Notes under the pieces: generated by a model
Told to the model about the DNA's origin: nothing
Databases searched by the model: none
The model's input: only the letters and a program-made list of their open reading frames with translations
Part shown: one piece after another, positions 17,080 to 25,297 of the stretch
How the letters are laid out: the number at the start of each line of letters is the position of its first letter
Position numbering within the stretch: the stretch's first letter is position 1
Source: Methanohalophilus portucalensis
GTDB lineage: Archaea; Halobacteriota; Methanosarcinia; Methanosarcinales; Methanosarcinaceae
Direction: 5' to 3'
NCBI RefSeq assembly: GCF_002761295.1
Contig: NZ_CP017881.1
Coordinates: forward strand, 1,103,069 to 1,167,068
Length of the DNA stretch: 64,000 nt
Program-made: the position numbers and the translations under genes

Positions 17080-17900
17080 TAGAGATTGAAGATTTAAGTT
17101 TTGGTTTCAAGGAAAATCAACGTGTTCTTGACAGCGTCAATGTGTCTATTGACAGCGGTGAATTCGTTGCTGTAGTAGGTGGTAATGGTAGTGGTAAGTC
17201 TACTTTTGTCAGGCATTTGAATGGTTTACTGCTGCCGGATGAAGGTATGGTGAGAGTGCGGGGTATGGATACACGCACTATCTCCAATCTGACTGATATA
17301 CGCAGGAAAATTGGTATGGTTTTCCAGAATCCTCTCACCCAGTTCGTAGGTGCCACTGTGGAGGAAGATGTGGCTTTTGGTCTTGAAAACCTGGCCTGTC
17401 CTTCATCAGTAATCCGCAACAAAACGGATAGTTCTCTTTCTGATCTGGGTATATCCCATCTGGCTGGTAAATCTCCTCTGGAATTAAGTGGAGGACAGAT
17501 GCAACTTGCAGCCCTTGCAGGCGTCCTTGTCCTGGAGCCTGAATGTGTGATATTTGACGAGGTAACCTCCATGCTGGATCCTTTTTCAAAACAACAGGTG
17601 CTTTCAACAATCGCAAGACTTCATGAAAAGGGCAAGACGATAATAATGGTCACTCACAATCTGGAGGAAGTGCATCTTGCTGAAAGGGTTATAGCTTTTG
17701 AAAAGGGCAGGGTTGTTTATGATGGCAAATCCTCTTTGTTTTTTGATTCCCCTGCCGTGTCAAACCCCGGTATTTCAATTCCTCCTCTAACTGAACTTGC
17801 CCTGTGGCTGCAGGAGAATGGTCTGAAGGAGATCGATGTTTCAAACCCTGATGTTAATACACTGGAGGAATCTATCTGGCAATTGAAGTCAAGAAATTGA
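17076..17900 (+). CDS. ecfA1: ECF transporter ATPase EcfA1
   Basis: This 274-residue ABC ATPase has Walker A GGNGSGKST (about 35-43), Q-loop VFQNP, signature LSGGQMQ, Walker B CVIFDEVTSMLDP and switch His in VTHNLEEV. With EcfA2 it powers substrate release from BioY. Start overlaps the bioY stop, and its own 3' end overlaps ecfA2, so the four genes form a coupled operon. Confidence 0.94.
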   Translation: MIEIEDLSFGFKENQRVLDSVNVSIDSGEFVAVVGGNGSGKSTFVRHLNGLLLPDEGMVRVRGMDTRTISNLTDIRRKIGMVFQNPLTQFVGATVEEDVAFGLENLACPSSVIRNKTDSSLSDLGISHLAGKSPLELSGGQMQLAALAGVLVLEPECVIFDEVTSMLDPFSKQQVLSTIARLHEKGKTIIMVTHNLEEVHLAERVIAFEKGRVVYDGKSSLFFDSPAVSNPGISIPPLTELALWLQENGLKEIDVSNPDVNTLEESIWQLKSRN

Positions 17901-18688
17901 ATTTTTCATACGGGCAAAACATAGTCTTACAAAATGTATCCATGTGCATAAAACCCGGTGAAATCGTGGGCTTGACGGGGCCTGTAGGTACGGGTAAATC
18001 AACCTTGTTGCGTCTGCTTGTTGGTCTGCTAGAACCGGACAATGGTATTGTGCAAATCGATGGTTATCCATCTCGTGCTAAAAAAGTAAAGGAAATGGTA
18101 GGTGTCCTGTTCCAGCATTCTTCCAGGCAACTTTTTGAAAAAACGGTTTATGATGATATTGCTTTTGGTCCTTCAAATTTTGGTTTTGATAGAAGGGATA
18201 TTGAAAAGCAGGTCAACAAGGCAGTAAATATAGTGAGTCTGGATAAATCCCTCCTTGAAGTATCTCCCTTCAGGATTAGTGGGGGGGAACAGAAACGGGT
18301 GTCTTTGGCAGGAATAATCGCCCAGTCTCCCCGATATATGGTGCTCGATGAACCTTTTGCAGGGCTTGATACAAAAGGAAAAACGCGTCTGCCTCATATT
18401 ATACAGACCTTGCAGAATATGGGAGTAGGAATCATCGTTATTTCTCATCATCTTGATAAACTGCTTGAAGTAGCTCCGCGAATTATCTACCTGCAGGATG
18501 GAATTATTTGTTTTGATGGCCAAAGACAGCAGTACCTTTTGGATGATAGTCTTCCTCTACCGCCTATAACCGCTTTGATGAAGAGGCTGCATGCAAGAGG
18601 TTTACCAGTGAACCCGGCTACGTTTACAGTGGAAAGTGCAATCAAGCAATTGGAAAGATTAGAAATCGGAGATGTGGATGACGCCTGA
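17882..18688 (+). CDS. ecfA2: ECF transporter ATPase EcfA2, start codon non-standard
   Basis: An ABC ATPase with Walker A GPVGTGKST, Q-loop LFQHSS, signature ISGGEQKR, Walker B YMVLDEPFAGLD and switch His in ISHHLD. The frame has no ATG or GTG at its 5' end. The conserved first strand (IEVKKLNFSYG) is encoded from 17882, so the start is probably ATT at 17882 or CTG at 17876, downstream of GGAGGA at 17864-17869. A TTG at 17897 would drop that strand. It pairs with EcfA1 and overlaps ecfT. Confidence 0.88.
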   Translation: MEVKKLNFSYGQNIVLQNVSMCIKPGEIVGLTGPVGTGKSTLLRLLVGLLEPDNGIVQIDGYPSRAKKVKEMVGVLFQHSSRQLFEKTVYDDIAFGPSNFGFDRRDIEKQVNKAVNIVSLDKSLLEVSPFRISGGEQKRVSLAGIIAQSPRYMVLDEPFAGLDTKGKTRLPHIIQTLQNMGVGIIVISHHLDKLLEVAPRIIYLQDGIICFDGQRQQYLLDDSLPLPPITALMKRLHARGLPVNPATFTVESAIKQLERLEIGDVDDA

Positions 18689-19475
18689 TTATTTTTTGAG
18701 TTTTGTTCCCGGAGATTCCTTCTTGCACAAGCTTGACCCCCGCACAAAACTAATAGCTACGATGCTGATCAGTATTTTGATCTTCAGGTTGCATCTTACA
18801 GGTCTGGTCCTGCTATTTGCATTATTCATGGTTTTGTGTTATCTTTCGTCTGTGCGGATTGCACTGCTGCGAAACGTTTGTCCAATTGCTCCTTTCTTAA
18901 TCTTTATTTTTATATTCCAGTTATTTCTGGTACCGGGGAATAGTTTTATGGATTTGTATGGTTTTTCTGCTACATCAGCAGGCCTTTTTGAGGGCTTGAG
19001 GATTGTGGGGCGTTTTATTCTTTTGATAGAATTTGCCTCCCTCCTGACGGCTACGACTTCTCCTGCTCACATGACGACGGGAATTGAAAGGCTACTTCGT
19101 CCTCTGCCGGGTAAAATCTTAGGAGTGACTTCGTTTGAAATTGCCACCATGATGTCCCTATCCATCCATTTGGTTCCTGTTTTGAACAGGTTCCTGAAAG
19201 AAGTGTATCAGGCACAGCTGTGTAGGGGTCTGGGAAGACAAAAAAGGATTTCAGGATTGGTCTCACTGGCGATACCTTTGCTCAGGGGAGCCTTCAGGAT
19301 GATGGATGATATAGCTATGGGAATGGAAAGCAGATGTTATCAGGGCAACTACAGAACATCCCTTTTTGAGTTAAAAATGGATAAATATGACTGGATGGCC
19401 CTTATGTTGGTTTTTGTATTGTTGTTTGCCTTCTGGAATTTGAATATCACTCTTTTGCCCTCTTATCAGATATAA
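18678..19475 (+). CDS. ecfT: ECF transporter transmembrane component EcfT
   Basis: The integral membrane scaffold of the ECF complex has about five hydrophobic segments. The two coupling-helix motifs of EcfT, normally A-R-G, appear here in AQLCRGLGRQK (about 178-188) and near GMESRCYQG. PGDSFLHKLDPRTKL at the N-terminus is also family-typical. The ATG at 18678 is preferred because GGAG lies 6 nt upstream; 18672 is an alternative. It closes the bioY operon and overlaps ecfA2. Confidence 0.92.
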   Translation: MTPDYFLSFVPGDSFLHKLDPRTKLIATMLISILIFRLHLTGLVLLFALFMVLCYLSSVRIALLRNVCPIAPFLIFIFIFQLFLVPGNSFMDLYGFSATSAGLFEGLRIVGRFILLIEFASLLTATTSPAHMTTGIERLLRPLPGKILGVTSFEIATMMSLSIHLVPVLNRFLKEVYQAQLCRGLGRQKRISGLVSLAIPLLRGAFRMMDDIAMGMESRCYQGNYRTSLFELKMDKYDWMALMLVFVLLFAFWNLNITLLPSYQI

Positions 19476-19617
19476 TGCGGGCAATTCTTTCCTTAAATTC
19501 ATCTACAACAATATCTGCATCATCCATATCTGGTTTCTCTTCTGTCCAGTGATTGGATTTAAGTGGGATCGGTATGATTTTTTCCTTTTCTTTTTCGGAA
19601 ACAGGTGATTTTTCCCA
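19447..19617 (-). CDS. Small hypothetical protein, start unresolved (possible remnant)
   Basis: A minus-strand frame is open from just after TAG (19618-19620) to TGA (19447-19449) and reads like a charged small protein: IIPIPLKSNHWTEEKPDMDD, then ADIVVDEFKERIARI and SDKRAKE. No ATG, GTG or TTG occurs in a suitable place, so it either uses an unusual start or has lost its 5' end. It overlaps the end of ecfT by 29 bp in convergent orientation. Confidence 0.4.
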   Translation of the reverse strand, partial: WEKSPVSEKEKEKIIPIPLKSNHWTEEKPDMDDADIVVDEFKERIARIISDKRAKE

Positions 19618-19913
19618 CTAAAAATCCTCTTTTTTATTCATTGCCCGTCCCTCACTTTGCTAAATGGTTTGCATCTTTATCTATATATAGACAAAGATTT
19701 ATACATTTTGGCAGGTTATTTCTTCTTTTAAATATTTGGCTGCTTTTCGATACTTCGTGTTCCTATTTTCGTTATCATAAGCCATTATTTAGAATGTTCA
19801 CGCCGATAGGATAATGCGGTATCTTTATGTAGCCGTGAATTTATGGAACCTTTTATAACTCAATTTAGCCGATTTGTACATATAAATTGCTAATATATTG
19901 GAGGTGTTCCGGC
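19618..19913 (+). other. Intergenic region with the hydantoinase promoter
   Basis: No gene is seen. The stretch is AT-rich. A TATA-like CATATAAATT at about 19879-19888 and a GGAGGT at 19900-19905 precede the hydantoinase start. Confidence 0.4.
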
Positions 19914-21845
19914 ATGGTATACAGTTTGGGAATAGATGCTGGAGGAACTTATACCGATTCTGTTCTTCTGGATGATGACACTGATAGTATTCTTGATTCA
20001 AATAAAGCACTTACAACATATCCCGATCCCCTGGATGGGATAAAAAACTCAATTGATGGTCTCGACCAGGAAAAACTCAAGAAAGTAAAGATAGTTTCCG
20101 TATCAACAACCCTTTCTACAAACACGATCCTTGAAGGAACGGGTTTCCCAGTTGGCTTGTTTTTGATCGGAAATTATGATCTCAAGGAAAAACTTCCGAC
20201 TCCTCATTATGTAAAAGTTGCTGGTGGTCATACCTATAATGGTGCGGAAAAAGAACCCCTGGATGAGGAAGGAGTCAGGGACTTTGCGGTGAAAATAAAG
20301 GACAAGGTTGCAGCTTTTGCAATCTCTTCCTTTTTCAGTATTCGTAATCCTGACCATGAAATTCGGGCCAAGCAAATAATCCGTGAAGCGACAGGTCTTC
20401 CTGTAGTATGTGCACACGAACTTTCTCAGGACCTGGGTGCCTTTGAGAGAGCAACGACTGCTTTTTTCAATGCTCAGCTATTGCCCATCACAGAAAGATT
20501 CATGTCCACTGTGGAAAAGGATGTAAATTCCAGGGGAATCAGTCCGAAGATATTCATGCTCAAATGCGATGGCTCTGTTATAGGTATAAAAAGTGCACTG
20601 GAAAAGCCGATTGAATCTATTTTCTCGGGACCTGCGGGAAGTCTTGTAGGAGCTTCCTTTTTGACAGGAAACGATTCATGCGCCGTTATTGATGTGGGAG
20701 GTACAAGTACCGATATATCCGTTATAAAAGACGGCGTTCCTGAAATGAGTGAGATGGGAGCGGTTGTCGGTGGATGGAAGACCCGTGTCAAGGCTATTAA
20801 GATGGAAACCTCAGCAATGGGTGGTGACAGTCACATATGGGTAAAGGATGGTAAATTGAATATCGGACCGCGACGTGTAATTCCCCTTTGCAGGGCAGCG
20901 GATCTCTATCCCGATTTCCTGGAACTTCTCAAGATCAATCCCATGCCAACCAAAACTTTGATCGGCATGAATTTCCAGCCTACGACCTTTTTTACACGTA
21001 CTGAATATGAAGCCATGGGCCTTAATGACCTGGAGCAGGAATTGCTTGATTCCATCTCTAGTAGTCCTACTTCTCTGCGGGAGTTACGCAGTCGCATGGG
21101 CCGCTATCCTTCAACCCGAATTCTGGACAGCCTTATTCAGAAAAGGCTTGTACAATGTATTGGTTTTACTCCCACGGACGCTCTGCATGTACTGAGTGAT
21201 TATACCGCCCGCAATGTGGAGGCAGCTGAGGTAGGTGCTGAATATCTGGGTTCCCTGTGTAAAAGAACCGGGGAGGAATTTGCCAGATATGTCAAGGAAA
21301 CCTTTGCCAAGAATATGGCCTCAGACCTGATTTCCTTCTTCCTGGAAGGCATTCCAAGGGAAGAGGTTCGTAAAATATTCGATATAGATTGTCCTACAAA
21401 ATTTAAGGTTGATATCCCGGTTGTTCTTATCGGTGGACCTGTGGTTGCTTATAAGGATATACTTGGAAGTATCCTGGATGCCGAGATCATTGTACCAAAA
21501 TATTCAGATGTCGGTAATGCCACAGGTGCCCTAGCAGCCAAAGGTGTAAGGAGGGTTGATTTCCTTATAAGACCTGCTTCCATGGCAGCTCCTGATTGGG
21601 AATTCTACGTATTTTCCGAAAAAGGGCGACAGAGTTTCTATGAATATAATGATGCTATTTCATACGCCAGGGAAACAGGACAATCCATGATAATGCAATA
21701 CATGGAAGACGCCGGTTTGGATCCGGATCATGTGGAAATTGACGTCAAAAAGGATGAGATTGTGCCGGAAGGTTGGAATTTCCCAATGGAAACTAAAATC
21801 AGGGTTATGGGAGTCGGTACCCGCCTGATAGATGAAGAGGCCTGA
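19914..21845 (+). CDS. Hydantoinase/oxoprolinase family protein (HyuA-like)
   Basis: The 643-residue protein has the ASKHA-type phosphate-binding motifs of the HyuA family: GIDAGGTYTDSVLLD at about 5-19 and IDVGGTSTDISVIKDG at about 260-275, plus SVSTTLSTNTILEG and FSGPAGSLVGA. Family members hydrolyse 5-oxoproline or N-methylhydantoin at the expense of ATP. No HyuB partner lies beside it, so the substrate is open. The ATG at 19914 is chosen because GGAGGT lies 8 nt upstream. T runs follow its stop. Confidence 0.85.
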   Translation: MVYSLGIDAGGTYTDSVLLDDDTDSILDSNKALTTYPDPLDGIKNSIDGLDQEKLKKVKIVSVSTTLSTNTILEGTGFPVGLFLIGNYDLKEKLPTPHYVKVAGGHTYNGAEKEPLDEEGVRDFAVKIKDKVAAFAISSFFSIRNPDHEIRAKQIIREATGLPVVCAHELSQDLGAFERATTAFFNAQLLPITERFMSTVEKDVNSRGISPKIFMLKCDGSVIGIKSALEKPIESIFSGPAGSLVGASFLTGNDSCAVIDVGGTSTDISVIKDGVPEMSEMGAVVGGWKTRVKAIKMETSAMGGDSHIWVKDGKLNIGPRRVIPLCRAADLYPDFLELLKINPMPTKTLIGMNFQPTTFFTRTEYEAMGLNDLEQELLDSISSSPTSLRELRSRMGRYPSTRILDSLIQKRLVQCIGFTPTDALHVLSDYTARNVEAAEVGAEYLGSLCKRTGEEFARYVKETFAKNMASDLISFFLEGIPREEVRKIFDIDCPTKFKVDIPVVLIGGPVVAYKDILGSILDAEIIVPKYSDVGNATGALAAKGVRRVDFLIRPASMAAPDWEFYVFSEKGRQSFYEYNDAISYARETGQSMIMQYMEDAGLDPDHVEIDVKKDEIVPEGWNFPMETKIRVMGVGTRLIDEEA

Positions 21846-21917
21846 AAAGGTCTCTTTTTTTCTTTTTCAGTAGGTTGATATATTATTGGATACTACCCTT
21901 TTGTCGGGGGTATATCT

Positions 21918-22055
21918 ATGCATTTTTGCAAAGATAAAAATAAGAAACTGAACAGGGAATGCTTTTTGGTCGCAATTCTTGTTTTGATCGTTATCTTCCT
22001 TTTCGGGTTTGCAATATATGAACTGGTAATCCAGCCTATGCTTGGTGGTTTCTGA
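21918..22055 (+). CDS. Small single-span membrane protein (45 aa)
   Basis: A 45-codon frame starts at ATG 21918, 6 nt after a GGGGGT ribosome-binding site (21906-21911), with a TATA-like TTGATATATT at about 21875. It encodes a basic N-terminus (MHFCKDKNKKLNRE), one hydrophobic helix (CFLVAILVLIVIFLFGFAIY) and a short tail. The features look like a genuine small membrane protein. No family is recognised. Confidence 0.6.
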   Translation: MHFCKDKNKKLNRECFLVAILVLIVIFLFGFAIYELVIQPMLGGF

Positions 22056-22066
22056 GAGGTACATTT

Positions 22067-22234
22067 TCACTTGTTCATTTTTTCCCTTTCCAGGTTCAAG
22101 ACCCTGCGGATTACCAGTTTTTTCTTTCCCAGGCCCGCATCGGGGTTTTCAGGATAGTTCTCCTTTACATATTCATAGAGTTCGGCAGACGTCATTTTTT
22201 CAAGTTTGTCCTTGAGTTTAAGCAATTCTTCCAT
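22067..22234 (-). CDS. Small charged protein (55 aa)
   Basis: The minus-strand frame starts at ATG 22234 after a strong AGGAGG (about 22239-22246) and ends at TGA 22067-22069. It encodes a helical N-terminus (MEELLKLKDKLEKMTSAELY) and a basic C-terminal stretch (GLGKKKLVIRRVLNLEREKM). It is convergent with the small membrane protein gene. No family is recognised; a regulatory or nucleic-acid-binding role would be a guess. Confidence 0.65.
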   Translation of the reverse strand: MEELLKLKDKLEKMTSAELYEYVKENYPENPDAGLGKKKLVIRRVLNLEREKMNK

Positions 22235-22373
22235 CTTTCTCCTCCTGTCGTTTTTTTGTGAGAAATTCTAGTTTTTATATTTATTCCTTATGGTGTTTGC
22301 ATTCCGGACAGAAATCATTATGAATTGCAAGTTACATGTAGGTATCATATAAACAGTATGAGGTTTAAAATCT

Positions 22374-23519
22374 ATGAGTGAATCCAAATTCGAACCGTTG
22401 CCACGTTCCTATTTATTTAACAGTTTGCTGGATAAAGATACTATAATACTCGCTGCAAATCCGCGTATCTCTCTTGTTATGCGTGGGATTATGAAAGCAG
22501 CCAAAGATGCAGATGCTCCCCTGATGGTAGAACTCGCCCGTTCTGAATCCGATCTGGACGGTGGCTATTCAGGTATGACCCCTGCTGAATTTTCAAAACG
22601 GTGCAAAAAAACCGCCAATGAAGTTGGTCTGGATGTATGGTCTCTGCATGCCGATCATATTGGCATCAAGAAAGGCACTCCTGAGGATATTGAATCTACA
22701 AAGGAACTTGTAAGTGGGCAGATTGATGCGGGATATACCTCTTTTGCAATCGATGCTTCCCATCTTTTCAATTTCCAGGGTGGCAATCTCCGGGAAGAAC
22801 TCTCCCAGAACATTGATGCAACTACAGAGATCGCCCATCATATCCAGGATAAAATGGATGGTCGTAAGTACGGGCTTGAAGTTGAGGTTGGTGAAATAGG
22901 CCGTGAGGATGAAAATGGCAGGGTACTTACCAAACCTGAAGAAGCAGTAACCTTCATCAAAGCGCTTAATGAAAACGGTGTATATCCACATGTGATCGCA
23001 ATCGCAAACGGTAGTGCCCATGGGAACACCTATGACACAAATGGAAATCTCATCCAGCAGGTTTCAGTTGATATAGAGCAGACCATTGCGGTTGCTGACG
23101 CCCTGAAAGAGAATGGCTTTAGTGTCAGGATCGCCCAGCACGGGATTACCGGTACTCCCAGGGAACTCATTTACGAGCATTTCCCTCACGGGGATATATT
23201 GAAGGGCAATGTTGCCACATTTTTCCAGAATATTGTATGGGAAGTGTTCAGGATATATGAACCTGAGCTTTTCAGTGACATCCGGAAATGGACCATTGAG
23301 AATTTCCGCAGCAAAGCTCCCGAAAAGAGTGATAATGAGATATTCGGCAAATTCAGCAAGTATGCAGTAAGGCAGTTCTTTGACCGCATAGATGCTGTTG
23401 ATGAGAACACAAGGCGTGCCATTGATGCAAAGGTCTATGCTGAAACCCTCATGTTCCTTGGGGCCTTCAAGGCTGAAGGTACTGCCCAGCAGGTCAGGGA
23501 TTATATCAAATCCCTGTGA
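22374..23519 (+). CDS. Class II aldolase-like protein (fructose/tagatose-bisphosphate aldolase family)
   Basis: The 381-residue TIM-barrel protein shows class II aldolase landmarks: the zinc ligands in SLHADHIG (about 81-88), GLEVEVGEIG (about 164-173), ANGSAHG (about 209-215) with a further His ligand, and AQHGITGTP (about 243-251). Class II aldolases cleave fructose-1,6-bisphosphate or a related sugar phosphate using Zn2+. The sequence is divergent and the substrate is not proven. It has its own upstream region and is not in an obvious operon. Confidence 0.8.
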   Translation: MSESKFEPLPRSYLFNSLLDKDTIILAANPRISLVMRGIMKAAKDADAPLMVELARSESDLDGGYSGMTPAEFSKRCKKTANEVGLDVWSLHADHIGIKKGTPEDIESTKELVSGQIDAGYTSFAIDASHLFNFQGGNLREELSQNIDATTEIAHHIQDKMDGRKYGLEVEVGEIGREDENGRVLTKPEEAVTFIKALNENGVYPHVIAIANGSAHGNTYDTNGNLIQQVSVDIEQTIAVADALKENGFSVRIAQHGITGTPRELIYEHFPHGDILKGNVATFFQNIVWEVFRIYEPELFSDIRKWTIENFRSKAPEKSDNEIFGKFSKYAVRQFFDRIDAVDENTRRAIDAKVYAETLMFLGAFKAEGTAQQVRDYIKSL

Positions 23520-23525
23520 TCTTTT

Positions 23526-23903
23526 TTAAAGTGTAATAATAAGTTGTTGTTTCTGGCTAAATTCCAGAATGGTATCAGCAATAGCTTCAGGTTCGACCAT
23601 CTCGATGCCCGGTATCATTTCTTCATACTTAAGCCCTACAAGTGAAGAACCCAGTTTGCAACACATAAAGTTCACACCCAGATTCATACATTCATCGATT
23701 TTCTGGTCGTATTCCAGCGCTCCTGCTTTATCCTTCTTGGCAAGCATTACTCCCATTGGGCCAAAAAGGACTATATTTACATTCAGGCCCTGTTCACTGT
23801 AGTGCTTTGCAAACCTAAGGGTCTCCAGTGGACCGGTACTTTCGTAAATCATGCTTTTTAGCAGGATCAGGACATTTGTAACTTTGTGTATATTATCTCT
23901 CAC
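23526..23903 (-). CDS. DsrE/DsrF-like sulfur-relay family protein
   Basis: This 125-residue protein has the DsrE alpha/beta fold pattern: VLILLKSMIYES, then VNIVLFGPMGVMLAKKD, and a C-terminal cysteine region (NFMCCKLGSSLVGL). DsrE-like proteins carry sulfur as persulfides or take part in thiol chemistry. The CC pair near residue 81 could be functional. It overlaps the upstream DUF167 gene by ATGA, so the two are co-translated. Confidence 0.75.
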   Translation of the reverse strand: MRDNIHKVTNVLILLKSMIYESTGPLETLRFAKHYSEQGLNVNIVLFGPMGVMLAKKDKAGALEYDQKIDECMNLGVNFMCCKLGSSLVGLKYEEMIPGIEMVEPEAIADTILEFSQKQQLIITL

Positions 23904-24211
23904 AGGTATTGCTCCAGAACATCTTCTGCTGCTTTTGGGCCCACATTATCAAGATGTACCGATTTCTTGGTAGTTTTTGCACCGGATACAATTGTTATTG
24001 AGGAACTGTTTATTTGGAATATATGACTGAGCTTTTGTATAAGCTGGTCGTTGGCTTTTCCTTTTTGTGCGAGTTCGGTTAATTTACCCTCAACCCTTTT
24101 GCGCCAGGTATTGTAACCTGAAGGAACTACCAGTTTGCTGGAGCCGGGATTAATTTCAAAATCAATTATACAACCATTCCCCTTTGTGTGTATGGCATCC
24201 CGGATTGGCAT
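23900..24211 (-). CDS. DUF167 (YggU family) protein
   Basis: The 103-residue protein matches the DUF167/YggU family: NPGSSKLVVPSGYNTWRKRV, then LTELAQKGKANDQLIQKLS and ITIVSGAKTTKKSVHL. The motif KGKAN followed by GxxSxxK-like residues is diagnostic. The family's function is unknown. It is coupled to the DsrE-like gene. Confidence 0.85.
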   Translation of the reverse strand: MPIRDAIHTKGNGCIIDFEINPGSSKLVVPSGYNTWRKRVEGKLTELAQKGKANDQLIQKLSHIFQINSSSITIVSGAKTTKKSVHLDNVGPKAAEDVLEQYL

Positions 24212-24489
24212 ATTATTCCATCAATTATATTTTGTGGAGAACGATGCTGTATCCCGACGCACTAACTCCAGGATATCATCCTATGGAATATCCGCTGTCC
24301 ATCCCGGTTACCCTCGTGACAGGCGTAATGTCACACCGTCTCCTGCTGTAGCGTACTGAGGTTGTCTGTACACTCATCGAATGGCTTGTGCCATATTCTT
24401 GTGCAAGGACCTTACAATACGCAAATAGGAGTACCAGCATTCTCCGTTATATATCTGACGTCTGACAACCAATAGTTATAAACGTTATT
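24212..24489. other. Intergenic stretch with a possible 35-codon frame
   Basis: A frame at 24244-24351 (+) begins with ATG preceded by GGAG at 24234-24237 and encodes MLYPDALTPGYHPMEYPLSI then PVTLVTGVMSHRLLL. It ends in TAG, and the same frame stays open beyond it to TGA at about 24468. It could be a short peptide, a gene with amber read-through (pyrrolysine is known in this family) or chance. A TATA-like AGTTATAAAC at about 24472 serves the F420 reductase gene. Confidence 0.3.
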
Positions 24490-24507
24490 ATGAGAGATGA
24501 AAGGTTC

Positions 24508-25227
24508 ATGAAAATAGCGATACTGGGCGGCACGGGACATATTGGTAAAGGCTTTGCTCTGCGGTGGGGCAGTCTTCACGATATTATCATTGGCTCAAGA
24601 AATGCAGAAAGGGCGGCTTCAGCTGCAAAAGAGTACAGATGCATGCTGGAAGACCTTGGAAAGAAAGCTTCCTTTGAAGGCGTAGATAATAAAACGGCTG
24701 CGCAAATGGCTGATGTCGTATTGCTTGCAATAAAGTATCGTCATATTTCATCTGTTATTGAAACCATTACTCCCGTGCTTAAGGACCAGATTGTGGTTTC
24801 TGTGGTTGTTCCTATGGAAAAGGACAGCTGTTACATCATTCCAGATGCAAAACATATGGAAGTTGATGTACGGGATTCTGCATACAATGCGGAATATTTC
24901 TGTTATACACAACCTGTTGGTGGGAGTGCCGCCGAGGAAATTGCACAACTCCTTCCCCAAAACATTCGACTGGTGTCGGGTTTTCATAATGTTCCTGCCA
25001 AACATCTTGAGGATCTCTCTCTCGCGCTGGATTATGATATTGCTGTCTGTGGGAATGATATGGCTTCAAAAGAAGTTGTCTGCAAACTCACAGATGATAT
25101 ACCAAACTTGCGACCATTGGATGCAGGTCCCTTAAAGGCCTCTTCCATGATCGAGTCTCTCACTCCTCTGCTGATAAATATAGCAGCCAGGAACAAAATG
25201 GATGATGTGGGAGTAAAGTTCATTTGA
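24508..25227 (+). CDS. npdG: F420H2:NADP+ oxidoreductase (F420-dependent NADP reductase)
   Basis: The protein starts MKIAILGGTGHIGKGFALRW, the Rossmann motif of the F420-dependent NADP reductase family, followed by IIGSRNAERA for NADP phosphate binding. FHNVPAKHLED and the C-terminal LDAGPLKASSMIESLTPLLI are also family-typical. It moves hydride between reduced F420 and NADP+ to make NADPH for biosynthesis. The ATG at 24508 is preferred over 24490 because GAAAGG precedes it and it fits the TATA spacing. Confidence 0.9.
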   Translation: MKIAILGGTGHIGKGFALRWGSLHDIIIGSRNAERAASAAKEYRCMLEDLGKKASFEGVDNKTAAQMADVVLLAIKYRHISSVIETITPVLKDQIVVSVVVPMEKDSCYIIPDAKHMEVDVRDSAYNAEYFCYTQPVGGSAAEEIAQLLPQNIRLVSGFHNVPAKHLEDLSLALDYDIAVCGNDMASKEVVCKLTDDIPNLRPLDAGPLKASSMIESLTPLLINIAARNKMDDVGVKFI

Positions 25228-25297
25228 AACTGGCAGCATGCAAAGCTACTCTCTTATATATTTTTTAAAAAAGGAAGTAAAATAAGGGTATTTACCC

